This document shows positions 8,603-13,605 of a DNA stretch of 16,563 bases, one piece after another (positions within the stretch are counted from its first letter, which is position 1; the number at the start of each line of letters is the position of its first letter). This stretch comes from Hylemonella sp. UBA6679 (GTDB taxonomy: Bacteria; Pseudomonadota; Gammaproteobacteria; Burkholderiales; Burkholderiaceae_C), in assembly GCA_002454975.1 (NCBI GenBank), contig DKJZ01000027.1, forward strand, positions 1 through 16,563, written 5' to 3'. The position numbers and the translations under genes were made by a program. The notes below the pieces were generated by a model, which was given only the letters and a program-made list of their open reading frames with translations, had not been told where the DNA came from and searched no databases.

Positions 8603-10639
8603 TCAGAACTGAACTTGCAGGCCCGCTTTCAAGCTGCGCCCTGGCAAGGGCACCAGCCCAGGCAAGGTCTGCGTGAGGATGGAGCTGGCTGGGTAGGCCA
8701 AGGTGTTGCCGATGTTGTCCACACGGGCATACCAAAAGGCAGGCGACTTGGCCACGCGGGTTTGGTAGCTGGCCATGGCATGCCACAGGGTGTAACCCTC
8801 GCTGGCACGTTCGTTGGCAGGCACACGGTCTTGCGCAGCCCATTGGTCCACGCCCAGGCGGGTTTGCCATGGCCCAGCCGACCAGGTGAGTGTGGCCCCC
8901 GTGCGCATGGGCGCGATTCTGGGCAAGGCCTGCCCGGTGCTCAGGTTGTCGGCACGCACCATGTCCCAGCGCAGCGCCAGGTCTAGCTTGTGCCCGGCGT
9001 CCACCAGCCGCCACTGCCCGCGGGCCTCAGCACCCGTGAAGCGCGCTTGAACTTGGGTGTATTGGTAATCGGGCAAACCATGCTCGGTCAAACCCGAAGG
9101 CTCTAAGCTGATGTAGTTGCTGAACTGGTTCACAAACACATTAAGCTTGGCGTGGTGCGCACCGCTGCGCCATTGCGCCCCCAGGTCCAGGTTGCTGGAC
9201 CGCTCCAGGCTGAGCTGGTCGTTGCCGCGCTCGTAGGCTTTGGTTGCCACATGCTCGCCTTTGGCAAACAACTCGTAATCGCGGGGCGCGCGCGCGCTCC
9301 AAGACAAGTTCGACGTGAGGCTCCAGGCGGGGGCCACCTTCCACAAAGCCCCCAGGGCATAGCTCACCGGGGTGAACTGGCGCTGGCCCAGGGCAAAGCC
9401 GTTGGCGTTGGCGTCCGGTCCACCCGACGAGGTCACACTGACCTGCTCCACACGGGCCCCGGCCGACAAACGGCCCCAGGCTCGGTTGAGCTCTTCGTGC
9501 GCAAACACGGCCGACTGCTGGGTTTGGCTGCTTGGGGCAAAAGCCTCGGCACCGTCCGCAGAAAAACGCTGGGTTTCCAGCTGTGCACCCACCACACCTT
9601 GCACCGCGCCCCAAGGGCTGGCCAGGGGAACGTGGCGCGCTTGCAGGCGCAGGTCTGAGCCTTGGGTGGCAAACAAGGTGCCCACGGTGCCCCCCTCTAG
9701 CTCAGCGTGGCGGTAGTCGCTTTGGGTGAACTGGGCTTTGACCGATTCAAACGCGCCCGAGAGCCCGCGCACCTCGCCTTCCAAGGCATAGCGGTTTGAG
9801 CGCATATCGAGCTGCACAGCTGGGTCTGCCACGCTGCCGTACAGGTTGGACTGCGTGGCCACCGAGGCGCCCAGGTAGCCCTGGTCGAAATGCAGCGTAC
9901 CGCCCAAGGCGCCGCCCCAAGCTTGGCTGGCGGAGTTGCAAATGCGCCTGGCCAAGTTGCCATTGCAATCCAAGGCGATCGGTGCAGCCACGTCTTGCGT
10001 GTTGCGCGACATCACATCGGCGTGCAGCGTGTAGCGGTGGTTACCCGCTTCCAGCAAAACAGCGCCACTTTGTTCGCGGTTACCCGTTGCCCCCGACACA
10101 TGGGCCTTGCCCGCCACGCCACCTTGCGTGTCAAACTGGGCTTGGCGGGCAATGCGGTTGTCAATCAGGTTGACCACACCCCCCAAAGCGTTGCCGCCGT
10201 ATTGCAAGGCAGCCGGGCCGCGCAGCACCTCAATGCGCTCCACGGTGAGCGGGTCGGCGCTCACCGCATGGTCAAAACTCAGGCCCGACACGTCGCTGAG
10301 CGAGGTGCCATTGGCCAGCAGCTTGAGGCGGTCACCGTCTAAGCCGCGAATCACTGGGCGGCTGCTGTTGGGGCCGAAATACGTGCTGCTCAAGCCGGGC
10401 AAAGCGCCCAAGGTTTCACCCAAGGTGGGTTTGGTATCAAATACAAGCTCAGACCCTGTCAATACTGAAGCAGGCGCTATGAGTTCTGTAGCACCTAAAG
10501 GGTTGCCCGTGATGATCACGGTGGGCAAGTCTCGCACCTGGGTGCTGGGGGTTTGGGCAGCGGCCCAGCCGGAAAAAAGGCTGGCCAGGGCGCTGACGCA
10601 CAGCGTCAGTTGGCCCTTACGGGCAGTGGATGGGTTCAT
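8603..10639 (-). CDS. TonB-dependent outer-membrane receptor, ZnuD-like
   Basis: This is an outer-membrane beta-barrel receptor driven by TonB, 678 residues. Visible: signal peptide (1-28, cut after AAA), a TonB-box-like segment (about 37-45, DLPTVIITG), plug domain (about 50-165) with RPVIRGLDGDRLKLLANG (94-111), LSFDHAVSADPLTVERIEVLRGPAALQYGG (120-149) and GGVVNLIDNRI (153-163), then the barrel ending in the aromatic C-terminus QVQF. The plug wording closely resembles the ZnuD group (zinc, in some species haem, uptake); but no long His/Asp-rich loop is evident, and the ligand could be another metal or a small chelate. C224 and C234 flank a short segment and may form a disulfide. It follows the small gene at 10702-11088 and its start region can pair with that gene's end. 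No clear Zur box is seen. Confidence 0.93.
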   Translation of the reverse strand: MNPSTARKGQLTLCVSALASLFSGWAAAQTPSTQVRDLPTVIITGNPLGATELIAPASVLTGSELVFDTKPTLGETLGALPGLSSTYFGPNSSRPVIRGLDGDRLKLLANGTSLSDVSGLSFDHAVSADPLTVERIEVLRGPAALQYGGNALGGVVNLIDNRIARQAQFDTQGGVAGKAHVSGATGNREQSGAVLLEAGNHRYTLHADVMSRNTQDVAAPIALDCNGNLARRICNSASQAWGGALGGTLHFDQGYLGASVATQSNLYGSVADPAVQLDMRSNRYALEGEVRGLSGAFESVKAQFTQSDYRHAELEGGTVGTLFATQGSDLRLQARHVPLASPWGAVQGVVGAQLETQRFSADGAEAFAPSSQTQQSAVFAHEELNRAWGRLSAGARVEQVSVTSSGGPDANANGFALGQRQFTPVSYALGALWKVAPAWSLTSNLSWSARAPRDYELFAKGEHVATKAYERGNDQLSLERSSNLDLGAQWRSGAHHAKLNVFVNQFSNYISLEPSGLTEHGLPDYQYTQVQARFTGAEARGQWRLVDAGHKLDLALRWDMVRADNLSTGQALPRIAPMRTGATLTWSAGPWQTRLGVDQWAAQDRVPANERASEGYTLWHAMASYQTRVAKSPAFWYARVDNIGNTLAYPASSILTQTLPGLVPLPGRSLKAGLQVQF

Positions 10640-10640
10640 G

Positions 10641-10713
10641 GTGTTTCTTCGACAAATGCAAACGACAACACACCCAGTGGGTGCGTCACATCAAAGCAGG
10701 TTCAAAGAAACAC
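10641..10713 (-). promoter_or_regulatory. Candidate translational-coupling stem between the small gene and the TonB receptor gene
   Basis: On the minus-strand RNA the last codons and stop of the small gene, GUGUUUCUUUGA (10713 down to 10702), can pair with UCGAAGAAACAC (10652 down to 10641), which ends one base before the receptor AUG at 10639. All 12 positions pair (one is a U-G wobble). The 49-base loop holds a nested 5-bp hairpin (CACCC/GGGTG, 10671-10683). Such a stem would cover the receptor's ribosome-binding region unless ribosomes finishing the small gene open it. The pairing is seen; the role is inferred. Confidence 0.42.
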
Positions 10714-11088
10714 AGGGGGGCCGCGCGCGTCAAACAGCGCGGGGTTGACGCGCCGCGCATCCAAGGCGAGGGGCCGAGCTTGCCACGCAGGCGGTGCGAG
10801 TTGGGCGATGACCACAGGCGGCGTGAAGGTCACGCCTTGGGCGAGCTGGTCGTAAGACAAACACTCGGCGGTCTGTCCGCTGCCCCACAGGTGCGACCAG
10901 GTGCCCGCATTGTCTGAGGTGTTTGAATGCTGAGCCTCTTCTGAGACCAAGGCCTGATTGGCGGATGCCTGCAAGCCCGGCGCGTGCAAAGCCTGGTGCA
11001 CCAGCCCCAGGCTTTGCGCCCAGAGCACGGCCGCGAACAAACACACCCACATCAGGGGCGAGAGGGTTCGGGCCAAATTGCGTTGCAT
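10702..11088 (-). CDS. Small membrane-anchored protein of unknown function (DUF2946-like, ends ARGPP)
   Basis: I do not recognise a function for this 128-residue protein. It has one hydrophobic N-terminal segment (about 11-30, signal anchor or uncleaved signal peptide), putting the rest in the periplasm. The C-terminal part shows H31, H35, H54 and H66, a C-x3-D motif in ECLSYDQL (C76, D80), then a low-complexity Ala/Pro/Leu stretch and the ending FDARGPPVFL. Short proteins with this layout and an ARGPP ending, often next to TonB-dependent receptor genes, are grouped as DUF2946; that assignment is from memory of the pattern. It lies 9 bases after msrA and 62 before the receptor gene, all on one strand. 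The start at ATG 11088 has no good ribosome site, so coupling to msrA or a start at ATG 11052 is possible. Pairing with the receptor suggests a role in metal uptake. Confidence 0.75.
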   Translation of the reverse strand: MQRNLARTLSPLMWVCLFAAVLWAQSLGLVHQALHAPGLQASANQALVSEEAQHSNTSDNAGTWSHLWGSGQTAECLSYDQLAQGVTFTPPVVIAQLAPPAWQARPLALDARRVNPALFDARGPPVFL

Positions 11089-11097
11089 GCCTCGATT

Positions 11098-11646
11098 TTA
11101 CGGCTTGACCAGTTCAGCAAAGGTCTTTTGAAACTTGCTGATCTTGGGGGCCACGACAAACGCGCAGTAACCCTGTGCAGGGTTGCGGGCGAAGTAATTT
11201 TGGTGGTAGTCCTCAGCCGGCCAGTAGTTGGCGCGAGGCAGCACCTCCGTGACCACCGGGCGACTGAACACACCTCGGCTGGTCAGCCCTTGCATGAAGG
11301 CCAAGACCTGCTGGTGCTGCACCTCGTTGTGGGTGTAGATGCCACTGCGGTATTGGGTGCCGGTGTCGTTGCCCTGGCGGTTAAGGGTGGTGGGGTCGTG
11401 CACCACAAAAAAGATTTGCAGCAGCTGCTCCAGGCTCACGAGGTTTGCATCAAAGGTGATGTGCACCACCTCGTTGTGCCCGGTAGCGCCCGTGCAAACC
11501 TGCTCGTAGCTGGGTTGGAGGGTCTGGCCGTTGCAGTAGCCGCTTTGCACAGCCACCACGCCGCGTACACCCAAAAACACCGCCTCGGTGCACCAGAAGC
11601 AGCCGCCCCCTAAAGTGATGTGCTGCAAAGACTGTTCTTGATTCAT
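11098..11646 (-). CDS. msrA: Peptide-methionine (S)-S-oxide reductase MsrA
   Basis: MsrA reduces the S form of methionine sulfoxide, free or in proteins, back to methionine, with electrons from thioredoxin. The 182-residue length is normal for the compact form. Seen: the catalytic GGGCFWCTEAVF (13-24; nucleophile C16, with C19 in the +3 position), SGYCNG (35-40), YEQVCTGATGHNE (47-59), HDPTTLNRQGNDTGTQYRS (83-101), ANYWPAEDYHQNYF (139-152) and QGYCAFVVAPK (158-168) with C161 as probable recycling cysteine. There is no signal peptide, so it is cytoplasmic. ATG 11646 was chosen from homology; its ribosome site is weak (TAAGA). It is the first gene of the minus-strand group and may be co-transcribed with the small gene 9 bases downstream, though the functions do not obviously match. 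Confidence 0.96.
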   Translation of the reverse strand: MNQEQSLQHITLGGGCFWCTEAVFLGVRGVVAVQSGYCNGQTLQPSYEQVCTGATGHNEVVHITFDANLVSLEQLLQIFFVVHDPTTLNRQGNDTGTQYRSGIYTHNEVQHQQVLAFMQGLTSRGVFSRPVVTEVLPRANYWPAEDYHQNYFARNPAQGYCAFVVAPKISKFQKTFAELVKP

Positions 11647-11716
11647 GCCAGCATCTTACTGAAACACGCACAATGCACCTGTAACCCGCCAGCCCCTGAG
11701 GGCTTGGTCAGGTGTC

Positions 11717-11746
11717 TTGACGGTGGTCAGCACCGCCGATTACATT
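11717..11746 (+). promoter_or_regulatory. Probable promoter of the TetR-RND operon
   Basis: TTGACG (11717-11722) as -35, 18-base spacer, TACATT (11741-11746) as -10. It implies a transcript start near 11753, inside the palindrome listed next and before the GTG start at 11777. Confidence 0.45.
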
Positions 11747-11766
11747 AATAACCAGCCAGTCAGTAA
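11745..11766. promoter_or_regulatory. Candidate TetR operator
   Basis: A 22-base imperfect palindrome: TTAnTnAC (11745-11752), six bases, GTnAnTAA (11759-11766), also carrying a 4-base period (CCAG CCAG TCAG). It begins at the end of the probable -10 and covers the expected transcription start, the usual place for autorepression by a TetR protein. This site could also influence the divergent msrA gene. Confidence 0.42.
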
Positions 11767-11776
11767 CATCTTCTTC

Positions 11777-12463
11777 GTGCCCAGCCCCGCCACCACCTGC
11801 CCCGACGACACGCACGCCGCCCCCAAACGTGAGCGGCGCAAAGACGCACGCCCCGGCGAGCTGCTTGATGCTGCGCTGACCCTGTTTGTGGAAAAGGGCT
11901 TTGCAGCCACCCGCGTCGAAGAGGTTGGGCGGCTGGCCGGCGTGTCCAAAGGCACTTTGTTTTTGTACTTTGCCACCAAAGAGGAGCTGTTCAAGGCGGT
12001 GGTGCGCGACAACTTGGCTGGGCGCTTTCCTGCCTGGAACGCAGAAATCGACAACTTTGAGGGCAGCACCGCCGAGATGGTCAAAGAAACCATGTTGCAG
12101 TGGTGGAGCCGGGTGGGTGGCACCAAAGCTGGGGGCTTGAGCAAGCTCATGATGAGCGAGGCCAGCAACTTTCCTGAACTGGCAGCGTTCTACCACCAAG
12201 AGGTGATCGAGCCTTGCTTGGCCCTGCTGCAGCGCATTTTGGCGCGAGGTGTGGCACGTGGTGAGTTTCGTGAACTCAACCCGCAGCATGGTGTGTACAC
12301 CTTGCTCGCACCCATGTTGTTTTTGGCCACGTGGCAACACTCCATGGGCCGCGACGGGGCATCGGCCCGACTCATCGAGCCGGTGGATTACCTGCATGCC
12401 CAAATCGACAACCTTCTTAACGGGCTGTGCGTTCGGCCCGCGTCTGCGAAGAAAGATTTATGA
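11777..12463 (+). CDS. TetR/AcrR-family transcriptional regulator of the RND efflux operon
   Basis: This is a dimeric DNA-binding repressor expected to control the pump genes behind it and release DNA on binding a small ligand. With the GTG start it has 228 residues. The TetR N-terminal domain is clear: GELLDAALTLFVEKGFAATRVEEVGRLAGVSKGTLFLYFATKEELF, residues 27-72, with the recognition helix around 56-66 (VSKGTLFLYFA). The rest is a helical ligand/dimer domain rich in Ala, Leu and Met. No in-frame ATG exists before the HTH domain. GTG 11777 is preferred because it lies just after the likely promoter and operator; a TTG at 11717 would be part of the -35. No good ribosome site precedes GTG, so the start is uncertain. 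The stop overlaps the adaptor ATG by four bases (ATGA), a strong sign of one operon. Confidence 0.88.
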   Translation: MPSPATTCPDDTHAAPKRERRKDARPGELLDAALTLFVEKGFAATRVEEVGRLAGVSKGTLFLYFATKEELFKAVVRDNLAGRFPAWNAEIDNFEGSTAEMVKETMLQWWSRVGGTKAGGLSKLMMSEASNFPELAAFYHQEVIEPCLALLQRILARGVARGEFRELNPQHGVYTLLAPMLFLATWQHSMGRDGASARLIEPVDYLHAQIDNLLNGLCVRPASAKKDL

Positions 12464-13602
12464 AGCAACGCTCTTGGATCAAATGGGCCGCTGGCCTGGT
12501 GGTGGTGGCCTTGCTGGCAGCGGGCTTGGCCAAAGTTTTGTCATCACGCAAAGCGCAACAAGCGGCTCTCAACAGCAGCCAACAAGCCGACATCAAACCC
12601 CTGGAGCTCAACGCTTCAGATGTGGTGAAGGTGCAAACCCTCACGCTGCAAGAAGGTGTGGCCATCTCGGGCTCGCTCAAGGCCATCAACAGCGCGGTGG
12701 TCAAGGCGCGTGTGGCTGGCGAGTTGCAAGGCCTGACGGTGCGTGAAGGCGACACCGTTGCGCAAGGACAGGTGCTGGGCCGCATCGACCCCACGGAATT
12801 TCAAGCGCGTTTGCGCCAGGCCAAAGAACAAGCGCAAACCGCCCAGTCGCAAGTGGACATTGCCCAGCGCCAGTACGACAACAACAAAGCATTGGTTGAT
12901 CAAGGCTTCATCTCACGCACAGCCCTGGAGAGCAGCAGCAGCTCGCTCATGGGCGCGCAAGCCAGCTACAAAGCCGCGGTGGCCGCTGTCGACCTGGCGC
13001 AAAAAACGCTCGATGACGGCGTCTTACGCGCGCCTTTGTCGGGTGTGGTCTCGGCCCGACTGGCTCAGCCCGGCGAACGCTTGGCCATTGATGCACGCGT
13101 GATCGAGATTGTCGACTTGCAGCAGCTCGAACTCGAAGCCACGCTCAGCGCAGCCGATGCCTTGCTAGCGCGTGTGGGCCAAACCGCCAAGCTCAATATC
13201 GAAGGCACGCCCAACGCCGTGACGGCCAAGGTGGTGCGCATCAACCCCAGCACCTTGAGTGGCAGCCGCAGCGTGTTGACCTACCTCAGCGTGGCACCCG
13301 CGCCTGGTTTGCGCCAAGGTCTGTTTGCCCAAGGGCAGCTGACCACGGGCCAAGCCAGCGGTTTGGCTGTGCCCCTCGATGCTGTGCGCACCGATAAGCC
13401 TCAAACCTATGTGCAAACCATCGACAAGGGCGTGGTGGTGCACCAAGCCGTGACAACCGGCGTGCGCGGTACGGTCAATGGCGAGGGGCTGACCTATACC
13501 CTGCTCCCCGGTGCGGCGGGCTTGGAAGAAGGCAGCTTGGTCATCCGTGCCGAAGTTGGCAGCCTGCGCGCTGGCACAACGGTGAGCTTGGGCAAGCGTT
13601 AA
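12460..13602 (+). CDS. RND efflux periplasmic adaptor (membrane fusion protein, HlyD/AcrA family)
   Basis: This adaptor protein joins the inner-membrane RND pump to an outer-membrane channel. At 380 residues it is typical. It starts with a short basic tip and one hydrophobic segment (about 8-27); there is no lipobox cysteine, so it is anchored by the uncleaved helix rather than by lipid. Then: first half of the lipoyl domain (about 78-110, GLTVREGDTVAQGQVLGRID), a helical hairpin (about 113-185, rich in Gln/Ala), second lipoyl half (190-212, APLSGVVSARLAQPGERLAID), beta-barrel (about 215-305) and membrane-proximal domain (about 306-375). ATG 12460 overlaps the TetR stop and has GAAGAAAG upstream. 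The permease starts three bases after its stop. Substrate cannot be inferred from this protein. Confidence 0.93.
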   Translation: MKQRSWIKWAAGLVVVALLAAGLAKVLSSRKAQQAALNSSQQADIKPLELNASDVVKVQTLTLQEGVAISGSLKAINSAVVKARVAGELQGLTVREGDTVAQGQVLGRIDPTEFQARLRQAKEQAQTAQSQVDIAQRQYDNNKALVDQGFISRTALESSSSSLMGAQASYKAAVAAVDLAQKTLDDGVLRAPLSGVVSARLAQPGERLAIDARVIEIVDLQQLELEATLSAADALLARVGQTAKLNIEGTPNAVTAKVVRINPSTLSGSRSVLTYLSVAPAPGLRQGLFAQGQLTTGQASGLAVPLDAVRTDKPQTYVQTIDKGVVVHQAVTTGVRGTVNGEGLTYTLLPGAAGLEEGSLVIRAEVGSLRAGTTVSLGKR

Positions 13603-13605
13603 GCC

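Noticed and set aside
11691..11704. AGCCC-CTGA-GGGCT hairpin in the msrA-TetR spacer
   Set aside because: Short stem without a U-run, between two divergent starts where no terminator is expected.
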